NCBI GenBank assembly: GCA_905235825.1
Contig: CAJONH010000273.1
Span: 1 to 5,806, forward strand
From: Candidatus Gastranaerophilales bacterium
GTDB lineage: Bacteria; Cyanobacteriota; Vampirovibrionia; Gastranaerophilales; Gastranaerophilaceae
Direction of reading: 5' to 3'
DNA: 5,806 nucleotides
The stretch's first letter is position 1. Every line of letters begins with the position of its first letter. This document shows positions 1-5,800 of this stretch, piece by piece. The notes under the pieces are model-generated. The model saw only the letters and a list, made by a program, of their open reading frames with translations, ran no database searches and had not been told where the DNA came from. The translations under genes were made by a program, and so were the position numbers.

Positions 1-1080
1 ACTTAACAGAATTTTATTTTTCATAGCATTTTCATAATTTTTTATCTGTTGCAGTGTAAAATCCGGTATATTACTATTTTTTGAATAATAGCATTTATAC
101 CATTCAACTGTTTGCTTGACAGCTTCTAACGCATTGAATGAGGGATACCAGCCTAAATTTTTTTTTGCTTTTTCTATGTTTAACGTTAATAAATTTGCTT
201 CATGAAGGTCATCTGTTTTATGAATTATAATTTCACCTTTTCCCCAAAATTCGCATACTTTTTTCGCTATTTCACCAACGTTAATAATGCTGTCAGATTC
301 AGGTCCAAAATTAAAACCTTCCGCATATTTTTCACCCTCTTCTAATAATTTTTGACCGAGAAGTAAATATCCGCTTAAAGGTTCCAGTACGTGCTGCCAT
401 GGGCGTATTGATAAGGGATTTCTTATTTCAACAGGTTTATTTTCGTTTATCGCACGAATACAATCCGGAATAAGTCGGTCTAAAGCCCAGTCGCCTCCGC
501 CTATTACATTACCGGCTCTGGCTGTTGCAAGAGAATAAGAGTCTTTTCCCTGCAAAAACGAACGTCTGAATGACGAAGACATAATTTCAACACATCCTTT
601 GCTGGATGAATACATATCATAGCCGCCCATAGGGTCATTTTCTTTATATCCCGTTTTGGTTTCTTTATTTTCATAACATTTATCGGTTGTTACATTGACA
701 AAAGCCTTGACGGAAGGACATTTTCTTGCAGCTTCCAAAACATTTAAAGTGCCGATTACATTTGTTTTATATGTTAATACGGGTTGACTATATGATAATC
801 TTACTAAAGGCTGTGCAGCAAGATGAAATATTATATCGGGCTTAAAATCATTCATTTCTTTTTCAAGTTTTTCGGCATTTAAAATATCCCCGATAACTGA
901 TTTTGAAATATGATTTTTTATATTAAGTTCATTAAACATAGAAGGATTTGTATTTGGTTCTAAAGAATATCCTAAAACTTCTGCTCCCAGCAAATTAAGC
1001 CATAAAGAAAGCCAGCTTCCCTTAAAACCTGTATGTCCGGTTAAGAATATTTTTTTATTTTTGTAGATGTTGTTAAACAT
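1..1080 (-). CDS. rfbG: CDP-glucose 4,6-dehydratase, 3' end cut by window edge
   Basis: This cytoplasmic short-chain dehydrogenase/reductase family enzyme converts CDP-glucose to CDP-4-keto-6-deoxyglucose, feeding 3,6-dideoxyhexose and related deoxysugar synthesis. I translated 360 codons from the ATG at 1080 down to base 1 with no stop. Family members are about 355-360 residues, so only the last few codons should be missing. Visible motifs are the NAD-binding loop TGHTGFKG (residues 14-21), HLAAQP (85-90), the catalytic TTDK (131-134) and the Y157-SSS-K161 pair. From memory, the catalytic residues of the Yersinia enzyme are Thr134, Asp135, Lys136, Tyr159 and Lys163; a constant offset of two matches all of them here. 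The start overlaps the end of rfbF by 8 bp (1073-1080). It has its own SD, AGAGGT on the minus strand at 1086-1091, so the two genes are translationally linked. A rfbH/ascC-type dehydrase beyond the left edge would be expected but cannot be seen. Confidence 0.95.
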   Translation of the reverse strand, partial: MFNNIYKNKKIFLTGHTGFKGSWLSLWLNLLGAEVLGYSLEPNTNPSMFNELNIKNHISKSVIGDILNAEKLEKEMNDFKPDIIFHLAAQPLVRLSYSQPVLTYKTNVIGTLNVLEAARKCPSVKAFVNVTTDKCYENKETKTGYKENDPMGGYDMYSSSKGCVEIMSSSFRRSFLQGKDSYSLATARAGNVIGGGDWALDRLIPDCIRAINENKPVEIRNPLSIRPWQHVLEPLSGYLLLGQKLLEEGEKYAEGFNFGPESDSIINVGEIAKKVCEFWGKGEIIIHKTDDLHEANLLTLNIEKAKKNLGWYPSFNALEAVKQTVEWYKCYYSKNSNIPDFTLQQIKNYENAMKNKILLS

Positions 1081-1873
1081 TCATTACCTCTTTGTTTAAC
1101 CAAATTGTCCACGGAGCTTTATTTTCCTGCCACATTTGAGTTAAATCATTTTTATCTTTTAATGTATCCATTGGTTTCCAAAAACCGTCATGTTTATATG
1201 CGTTTAATTGTCCTGATTTCGCAAGGTTTTCCAACGGGTCTTTTTCAAAAACAACATCATTTCTTTCATTTTCAATATAGTCAAAAACATCGGGTTCACA
1301 AACCATGAAACCGGCATTAATCCAATTTCCGTCACCGGCGGGTTTTTCTTTAAACGAATTAATTGTTCCATCTTTACTAATATTTAATGCACCAAATTTA
1401 CCCGATGGTTTTACGGCAGTCAATGTTAGATATTTCCCTGTGGTTTTATGACATTTAATAAGTTCATTAATATTTACATCGCTTACACCGTCGCCGTACG
1501 TTAATAAAAACGGTTCATTACCGACATAGTTTTGTGCTTTTTTAATTCTTGAACCGGTCATTGTGTTTTCTCCCGTATAAAGCATTGTAACTTTCCACGG
1601 TTCAGCCTGTATTTTATGTATTTCCACCGAATTATTCCGCATATCAACAGTAATATCCGAATATCTTTGATAATAATGAACAAAATAATCTTTTATAATG
1701 TGAGATTTATAACCTGTAAGTATTATAAAATCATTAAATCCGTAATATGAGTATATTTTCATTATGTGCCATAAAATAGGCTTACCGCCGATTTCGACCA
1801 TTGGTTTTGGTATCAAACTTGTTTCTTCGCTAAGTCTTGTTCCTAACCCGCCTGCTAAAATCAGAACTTTCAT
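1073..1873 (-). CDS. rfbF: Glucose-1-phosphate cytidylyltransferase
   Basis: This cytoplasmic nucleotidyltransferase makes CDP-glucose and pyrophosphate from CTP and glucose 1-phosphate, the substrate of the next gene. The 266-residue product is close to the usual length of about 257. It opens with the sugar-nucleotidyltransferase signature AGGLGTRLSEET (residues 7-18), followed by the PKPM loop (22-25). The metal-binding YGDG lies at 126-129 with Asp128. EKP (176-178) and the NAGF motif (186-189) form the sugar pocket. The MDT near 235-237 supplies the second conserved Asp (Asp236). The ATG at 1873 is preceded by AGAGGA on the minus strand (1879-1884) five bases upstream. The gene lies 58 bp after the glycosyltransferase and overlaps rfbG by 8 bp, so all three are probably one transcript. 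No frameshift or missing catalytic residue is visible. Confidence 0.96.
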   Translation of the reverse strand: MKVLILAGGLGTRLSEETSLIPKPMVEIGGKPILWHIMKIYSYYGFNDFIILTGYKSHIIKDYFVHYYQRYSDITVDMRNNSVEIHKIQAEPWKVTMLYTGENTMTGSRIKKAQNYVGNEPFLLTYGDGVSDVNINELIKCHKTTGKYLTLTAVKPSGKFGALNISKDGTINSFKEKPAGDGNWINAGFMVCEPDVFDYIENERNDVVFEKDPLENLAKSGQLNAYKHDGFWKPMDTLKDKNDLTQMWQENKAPWTIWLNKEVMNV

Positions 1874-1931
1874 TTTAATCCTCTTTTATATAACAGCATT
1901 AATGATATCAATTACATAACTTTTTTTCAAA

Positions 1932-2861
1932 TTAAAAATTGATGCGTTCTTTTTCGATAACATTTTTATAAAATGATACTCTATCGAGAACTGCGAGTAA
2001 ATATTCACCTATTATTCCGAGAAAAAATACTTGAATTGAAGCAAAGAAAGCGACTAAAATAACGAGTGGAGCTATTCCTGCAGAGAAGGTATTCCAAAAA
2101 ATAATTTTATAAATCAAATATACAATACCTGTTAAGAATGATAAAAAACCGAAAAAAAGACCTGCGTGAATCATTATTTTCATTGGAACTTTGCTTGTAC
2201 TGATTAATGAATTTATTGCGGTATCGAAATAGGAATAAAAATTATATGAAGTTTTTCCTTTTTCTCTTGTTTTTTGTACATAAGGAATTAAGTATGGTTT
2301 GTAGCCCAAATCAGGGATTACATTTCTTAAAATAGGGTTAGGGGCTTTTAAATTTTTTATATTTTGAATAACGGATTTATCATATAAACCATAACCTATA
2401 ACGTGTTTGTACTGCCTGATTGCAGAAAATTCTTTAATAATGTTGTAGTATAAAGAACGTATTTTAAACATAAACCAAGATTCTTTAGATGATGTTTTTT
2501 GTCCCCAAACAACTTTGTAATTTTCTTCCCATTTTTTTATGAATTCGGGAATTAATTCATAAGGGTCTTGCCTATCAGCCATTACAAGCATTATTGCATC
2601 ACCTGTAGCAGCAAATAAAGCATTTACGGCATTGCATTCGGGGCCGAAATTTCTATTATTTAATATAACTTTAAACTTATTATCCTGTGATGCTATTTCT
2701 CTTAACAGCTTCTGTGAATTATCAGTTGAATCATTGTCTGCAAAAATCAATTCATAATCATAGTTTGATAAATTATTCATTATAGATTTTAATAAATTGT
2801 ATGAATCTTTAATGTTTTCTTCTTCATTATAGCAAGGAACAACAACACTGATTTTTTTCAT
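1932..2861 (-). CDS. Family 2 glycosyltransferase, DPM1/GtrB-like, two C-terminal membrane helices
   Basis: This is a membrane-anchored GT-A fold glycosyltransferase of the dolichol-phosphate-mannose synthase / GtrB / ArnC type. Such enzymes move a sugar from a nucleotide donor onto a polyprenyl phosphate or glycan at the inner face of the membrane. Its 309 residues begin with SVVVPCYNEEENI (5-17), followed by ADNDSTDNS (41-49) and the metal/donor motif ADRQDP (95-100). A WEENYKVVWG stretch (111-120) and TREKGKTSYNFYS (198-210) follow; both are typical of the family. Two hydrophobic segments (about 233-253 and 263-291) include the conserved GIIGEYL (282-288). I chose the ATG at 2861 because AAAGGA (minus strand, 2871-2876) lies nine bases upstream and the conserved fold starts at once. 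The frame is open to 2954, but that extension has no visible SD. The position next to rfbF and rfbG suggests a surface-glycan role. The sugar and acceptor cannot be read from the sequence. Confidence 0.9.
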   Translation of the reverse strand: MKKISVVVPCYNEEENIKDSYNLLKSIMNNLSNYDYELIFADNDSTDNSQKLLREIASQDNKFKVILNNRNFGPECNAVNALFAATGDAIMLVMADRQDPYELIPEFIKKWEENYKVVWGQKTSSKESWFMFKIRSLYYNIIKEFSAIRQYKHVIGYGLYDKSVIQNIKNLKAPNPILRNVIPDLGYKPYLIPYVQKTREKGKTSYNFYSYFDTAINSLISTSKVPMKIMIHAGLFFGFLSFLTGIVYLIYKIIFWNTFSAGIAPLVILVAFFASIQVFFLGIIGEYLLAVLDRVSFYKNVIEKERINF

Positions 2862-2870
2862 ATAAAAAAT

Positions 2871-2876
2871 TCCTTT
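2871..2876 (-). promoter_or_regulatory. Ribosome binding site deciding the glycosyltransferase start
   Basis: On the minus strand this reads AAAGGA, nine bases before the ATG at 2861. It favours the 309-residue product over a 340-residue one starting at 2954. The longer form would add a hydrophobic stretch of poor family likeness and has no SD in front. Confidence 0.75.
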
Positions 2877-2953
2877 CAAATGTATAACAATAATAATACA
2901 AAAAAAACACAATACAAATGCTTTTTCGGTTTGAAATCGTGTAATAATATTCA

Positions 2954-2959
2954 ATTATA
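2954..2959 (-). promoter_or_regulatory. Possible -10 box for the minus-strand glycan operon
   Basis: The minus strand reads TATAAT exactly, about 90 bases before the glycosyltransferase ATG. The hexamer 17 bases upstream (minus TCAAAT, 2977-2982) is a poor -35. The region is very AT-rich, so a chance match is quite possible. If real, its upstream part overlaps the -35 of the right-facing promoter at 2979. Confidence 0.3.
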
Positions 2960-2978
2960 ATAATTTTTTTGATAATAT

Positions 2979-3007
2979 TTGACGAGTTGATTTTTTAAGT
3001 ATATAAT
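2979..3007 (+). promoter_or_regulatory. Strong sigma-70 type promoter for the ATP-grasp / small peptide / U32-like operon
   Basis: TTGACG (2979-2984) and TATAAT (3002-3007) are separated by exactly 17 bases, which is one base from full consensus. Transcription would start near 3014, giving a leader of about 145 nt before the ATG at 3158. It is the best promoter in the window and faces the plus-strand cassette. Confidence 0.72.
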
Positions 3008-3010
3008 CAT

Positions 3011-3038
3011 AATTGATTAATTACATGGTTAATTGATT
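3011..3038 (+). repeat. Direct repeat AATTGATT x2 at the predicted transcription start
   Basis: AATTGATT occurs at 3011-3018 and 3031-3038, start to start 20 bases, about two helical turns. Because it overlaps the predicted start of transcription it could be an operator half-site pair. The sequence is AT-rich and short, so chance is a fair alternative. Confidence 0.35.
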
Positions 3039-3044
3039 GAATAT

Positions 3045-3143
3045 TACAAAAAGATATAGTGCTACGTAAATAATAAATCTGTACAAAAAGTATAAGATGC
3101 TTTTTATTTTATGCACCGATTCCCGTACAAAATAGTGTATGGC
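3045..3143 (+). repeat. Three loose copies of a TACAAAA-led ~19-base unit in the 5' leader
   Basis: Related stretches begin at 3045 (TACAAAAAGATATAGTGCT), 3082 (TACAAAAAGTATAAGATGCT) and 3126 (TACAAAATAGTGTATGGC), with starts 37 and 44 bases apart. They fill most of the untranslated leader of the plus-strand operon. They might bind a regulator or be remnants of duplication; similarity falls off in the third copy. I recognise no known riboswitch here. Confidence 0.3.
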
Positions 3144-3149
3144 AAGGGG
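3144..3149 (+). promoter_or_regulatory. Ribosome binding site of the ATP-grasp gene
   Basis: AAGGGG ends eight bases before the ATG at 3158, giving normal spacing and fixing that start. Confidence 0.75.
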
Positions 3150-3157
3150 TATAATTA

Positions 3158-4096
3158 ATGGACGTAATAGATAGAATAAAAAATATATTTGTTAAAGATG
3201 AAATAGGCGAACCACCGTGGGAATATGATTTTTTGTATAATTTACCCGAAAGCGAATATCCAAAGTATTTAAAAAAAATATTTAAATACAGAACGGGTGA
3301 GGATTTGCCATTAAAGCGTGAGCACGGTCAATTAGTAATAGATAAAAATAAATGTAAGACTTTTAATCAGAAAATACAATGGTTAAAACTTTATGATGCT
3401 ACTCAATTAAAGAGAGATTGCACAGATAAAGTAAAAGTAAGAGATTATGTTGCAGAAAAGATTGGTACAGAATATTTAAAACCTGTTTTACAAATATGTG
3501 ATTCGTATGATGAAATAAATTTTGATGAACTGCCCGATGCATTTGTAATGAAATGCAATCACGGCAGTAAATGGATGTATGTAATAAAGAATAAACAAGA
3601 ATTCTTACAAAATAAGAGAAAGTTTAATATAGTAAAGCAAGATATAACAGGTTGGCTTGAGCAGGAATTTTGGACTTGGAACGGGTTTGAAATGCAGTAC
3701 AAAGGTATCCTGCCTAAAATAATAATTGAATCATTTTTAGCTGATGAAAAAAATGAACCATGTTCTGAAATATATGTATACTGCATTAATGGAAAACCTA
3801 AATTCTCGCTTAAAATACATAATCTAAATGAAGTAAGTGTTTATGATGAAAAATTAAACATAACAAAGAATTTATTATGTACTAAAGAACGTTTTTTAGA
3901 TGAAAAGCCGGATGAAATATTAATGCAGTCGTATAAATTAAGCGAAAAATTGTTAACTACTTTAAATTTTAATTTTGTACGTATAGATTGGATGATTTAC
4001 AAAAAACATTTATTTTTTTGTGAAATGACATTTACACCATATAGCGGATTTAGTAATCTATTTACCAAATATCCAAAAGAACTGATGTTTGAGTAA
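3158..4096 (+). CDS. TupA-like ATP-grasp protein
   Basis: The 312-residue protein matches the TupA-like ATP-grasp family (Pfam ATPgrasp_TupA). It is named for a Bacillus teichuronopeptide gene, and members are common in polysaccharide loci. ATP-grasp enzymes activate a carboxylate as acyl phosphate and join it to an amine, hydroxyl or thiol. Family landmarks are TFNQKIQWLKLYD (68-80), the lead-in around VRDYVAEKIG (94-103), FVMKCNHGS (129-137) with probable nucleotide-binding Lys132, and IIIESFL (188-194). VRIDWM (274-279) with Asp277 and FFCEMTFTPYSG (286-297) with Glu289 would hold magnesium. These residues are all present, so the enzyme looks active. It has no signal peptide or membrane helix. 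It is first in the rightward operon, 30 bp before the Cys-rich small protein. Two readings are open: an amino acid or peptide ligase for a surface glycan, fitting the divergent CDP-sugar genes, or a modifier of the small protein. The sequence does not decide between them. Confidence 0.88.
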   Translation: MDVIDRIKNIFVKDEIGEPPWEYDFLYNLPESEYPKYLKKIFKYRTGEDLPLKREHGQLVIDKNKCKTFNQKIQWLKLYDATQLKRDCTDKVKVRDYVAEKIGTEYLKPVLQICDSYDEINFDELPDAFVMKCNHGSKWMYVIKNKQEFLQNKRKFNIVKQDITGWLEQEFWTWNGFEMQYKGILPKIIIESFLADEKNEPCSEIYVYCINGKPKFSLKIHNLNEVSVYDEKLNITKNLLCTKERFLDEKPDEILMQSYKLSEKLLTTLNFNFVRIDWMIYKKHLFFCEMTFTPYSGFSNLFTKYPKELMFE

Positions 4097-4126
4097 AAAA
4101 TTTATTAGTATTAGAAACGCGATAAA

Positions 4127-4444
4127 ATGGATTTTAATATAATAGATGGTCTTAATGATGATAATTTATCCGAGCTTTATGAAGATATCGTGGTTGAACC
4201 GGATAGTTTAAGCTTCTGCCATTGTTCTTGGTGCCATGACAGAGTAGCTAATGGTTCTCAAGCATATATTTGTTGGGTAGATGGAGGAAGCAATTGGACT
4301 TATGCCACTTGTTATGCAGCTTGCCAAGAGTTAAAAAAATCCAACGGTTGGAACTGCCGTCCAAATTCGTATTACTATAATGATAATTTAGCTAGTCGGA
4401 TATATACTGATTATCCAGCTGGTGAAGTGTGTACATATAAATAA
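4127..4444 (+). CDS. Cys-rich 105-residue protein, candidate RiPP precursor
   Basis: I do not recognise a family. Residues 1-26 are strongly acidic (nine Asp/Glu, no Lys or Arg) and include NIIDGLNDDNLSELYEDI (4-21), which looks helical and like a leader peptide. The rest is rich in Cys (31, 33, 36, 49, 62, 66, 77, 102), Trp (35, 50, 57, 75), Tyr, Asn and Ser, including FCHCSWCH (30-37). There is no secretion signal or membrane helix. Eight Cys could form four disulfides or thioethers, or bind metal. GC is about 38%, above its neighbours. The ATG at 4127 is the only reasonable start, with a stop (TAG 4112-4114) just upstream in frame. It has no clear SD, unlike its neighbours. Its place between an ATP-grasp enzyme and a probable Fe-S enzyme suggests a peptide substrate. 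Alternatives are a small metal-binding protein or a fragment of a larger Cys-rich domain. Confidence 0.72.
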   Translation: MDFNIIDGLNDDNLSELYEDIVVEPDSLSFCHCSWCHDRVANGSQAYICWVDGGSNWTYATCYAACQELKKSNGWNCRPNSYYYNDNLASRIYTDYPAGEVCTYK

Positions 4445-4447
4445 TTT

Positions 4448-4470
4448 CTGAATTTTAATCTAAAAATCAG
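4448..4470 (+). other. AT-rich hairpin between the small protein gene and the U32-like gene
   Basis: CTGAATTTTA (4448-4457) pairs with TAAAAATCAG (4461-4470) around a three-base loop: nine pairs and one A-A mismatch. It starts three bases after the TAA stop and has no T-run after it, so it is not a standard terminator. It could protect the 3' end of the upstream message or partly attenuate readthrough, keeping precursor above enzyme. It is weak because most pairs are A-T. Confidence 0.4.
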
Positions 4471-4494
4471 TCGTTACATTAAAAAAGAAATTGC

Positions 4495-4500
4495 AAGGAG
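4495..4500 (+). promoter_or_regulatory. Ribosome binding site deciding the U32-like start
   Basis: AAGGAG lies five bases before the ATG at 4506. The TTG at 4491 is in frame but overlaps this site, so ATG 4506 is the real start. Confidence 0.85.
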
Positions 4501-4505
4501 AATTA

Positions 4506-5651
4506 ATGTATAATTTTTCAGTTCCTATGCCATACACAATTGAAGATATAGATAGAATTCTTGATATAAATTCTCAAGTTCATAAGAGTGCAATAACAAG
4601 TATGTATGCCTGTGTTCCCAGAGGCTGCGAAGTTTTTACAGGATTTGAACAGTCAAGAAATTTTTCATTTAAAGATGTATCATGGAATTATTGGAAAAGT
4701 TTAATTGAATATACTCTTAATAAAAATTGTGAATTTATTTATCTTTTAAATTCACCAAGACCACTTGATATTGACCCTTCAGATATCCCTGAAAAACTGG
4801 AAAAACTTGAACTTCTCTTAACGGAACTAAGGAAACTTGGAGTAAAAAAATTAAGAGTAGCAACAGGGCAATTAATGACATACATAGCTAAACACTATAG
4901 TGATTTTGAAATATTAGCATCAACAAGTTTGGAATATAAAACTATTTGGGAATATCAAAATTTTATATCGTTTCATCCTGAGGTTAAACAAATAGTACCA
5001 TCACATGATGTCAATAAAAACTTTAAACTGCTTTTACATTTAAGAAAACGTTATCCTGATATTGAGCTTGAATTAATGGTAAATGAAGGATGCCTGCAGG
5101 GGTGTCCAAACAGAATGCTTCATGAATATATAAGTATAGACGGAAAAATTTTTTTTAATAATGACATCTGCCTATCTGGTGTTTATGCAACAAGTTTTTG
5201 TAATCAAATCCTAACGAGATATCCAATACAAAGTTTAGTAATAGGAACGCATATATTTCCGTGGGATGTAGATAAATATGCAAAAATAGGAATTAATAAT
5301 TTTAAATTAGTTGGACGTGACGGATATAATTCTAACTTTAATTACTATCTGGAAGGATATAGAATGTATTTAAAAGGAATTGACAATGTTAAAAATATTG
5401 AAAGTTATCCATTAGCTGGTTTTACGCATCATCTGCAAAATAATTCGGTACTGGAACAACTAACAGTCAAAGATTATAAAAAATATCTTCCTGACATAAA
5501 GCATTTTATAAAAAAAGGACATCTATGTTCAAATATTTGTGCTATTGAATGCAAATATTGTTATAAATGTGCAGAAAAAATTCAAAAAGCATATCAAAAA
5601 AAACAAAAAGAACAAAGTAAGAAAATGATTCCTATATGTATAAAAAGTTAA
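4506..5651 (+). CDS. Cys-rich U32 peptidase-like (UbiV/RlhA-type) probable iron-sulfur protein
   Basis: This 381-residue soluble protein resembles, distantly, the U32 'peptidase' superfamily, judged by pattern only. Members such as UbiU/UbiV, RlhA and TrhP carry a 4Fe-4S cluster and act in oxygen-independent hydroxylation; others are annotated as collagenase-like proteases. The central ELMVNEGCLQGCPNR (189-203) holds a Cys196-x3-Cys200 pair like that recalled for UbiV. Cys36, Cys41, Cys222 and Cys232 are further possible ligands. IFPWDVDKYAKIGINNFKLVGR spans 250-271 and fits the late TIM-barrel part of the family. The C-terminus has a second cluster: Cys341, 345, 349, 352 and 355. Cys345-x3-Cys349-x2-Cys352 copies the radical-SAM spacing but sits at the wrong end of the protein. 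The start at 4506 follows AAGGAG. It is 61 bp after the small Cys-rich gene and is the last gene of the operon, so that protein may be its substrate. Hydroxylation, proteolysis or another redox step are all possible. Confidence 0.6.
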   Translation: MYNFSVPMPYTIEDIDRILDINSQVHKSAITSMYACVPRGCEVFTGFEQSRNFSFKDVSWNYWKSLIEYTLNKNCEFIYLLNSPRPLDIDPSDIPEKLEKLELLLTELRKLGVKKLRVATGQLMTYIAKHYSDFEILASTSLEYKTIWEYQNFISFHPEVKQIVPSHDVNKNFKLLLHLRKRYPDIELELMVNEGCLQGCPNRMLHEYISIDGKIFFNNDICLSGVYATSFCNQILTRYPIQSLVIGTHIFPWDVDKYAKIGINNFKLVGRDGYNSNFNYYLEGYRMYLKGIDNVKNIESYPLAGFTHHLQNNSVLEQLTVKDYKKYLPDIKHFIKKGHLCSNICAIECKYCYKCAEKIQKAYQKKQKEQSKKMIPICIKS

Positions 5652-5717
5652 AAACATTTGAATAAGACAATTATATAAATAGCAAACAATAAATAAAACA
5701 GAGCAAAAATGAGCATT

Positions 5718-5759
5718 GCGGGCACATTATTTTACCTGAAAACTAACCAATCTGCCCGC
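5718..5759. repeat. GC-rich inverted repeat downstream of the U32-like gene
   Basis: GCGGGCA (5718-5724) and TGCCCGC (5753-5759) are perfect inverted copies around a 28-base gap, standing out from AT-rich surroundings. No T-run follows on the plus strand. On the minus strand a five-T run comes about ten bases after the stem, so it would at best be a poor terminator for a leftward gene from beyond the edge. It could also be part of a mobile-element end or an RNA structure. Confidence 0.4.
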
Positions 5760-5771
5760 TAAAAAAGTACA

Positions 5772-5800
5772 TTGACAATTGAATATTTCTAAAATAAAAA
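5772..5800 (+). promoter_or_regulatory. Possible promoter at the right edge, perfect -35
   Basis: TTGACA (5772-5777) is followed after 17 bases by TAAAAA (5795-5800), four of six matches to the -10 consensus. It would serve a gene beyond the window, or be chance in AT-rich DNA. The region 5652-5806 otherwise shows no convincing gene. Confidence 0.35.

Noticed and set aside
1105..1308. 67-codon plus-strand open frame
   Set aside because: It lies antisense inside rfbF, which is clearly coding. Its translation has no recognisable motif.
2862..2954. 31-residue N-terminal extension of the glycosyltransferase
   Set aside because: The hydrophobic stretch is not expected in the family, there is no SD before 2954, and a good SD precedes ATG 2861.
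3085..3105. AAAAAG/CTTTTT hairpin followed by a T-rich run, as a terminator or attenuator in the leader
   Set aside because: The stem is only six bases with one G-C pair and a nine-base loop, too weak to support a terminator.
3559..3786. 75-codon minus-strand open frame
   Set aside because: It is antisense to conserved ATP-grasp residues (135-209) and is explained by that gene's composition.
4491..4505. TTG start giving a 386-residue U32-like protein
   Set aside because: The five extra codons overlap the AAGGAG site that serves the ATG at 4506.
4506..5651. Radical-SAM enzyme
   Set aside because: The only CxxxCxxC is near the C-terminus, with no barrel after it. The protein body looks U32-like instead.
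5709..5762. 17-codon open frame ATG...TAA over the GC-rich inverted repeat
   Set aside because: It has no SD, is very short, and coincides with the repeat.
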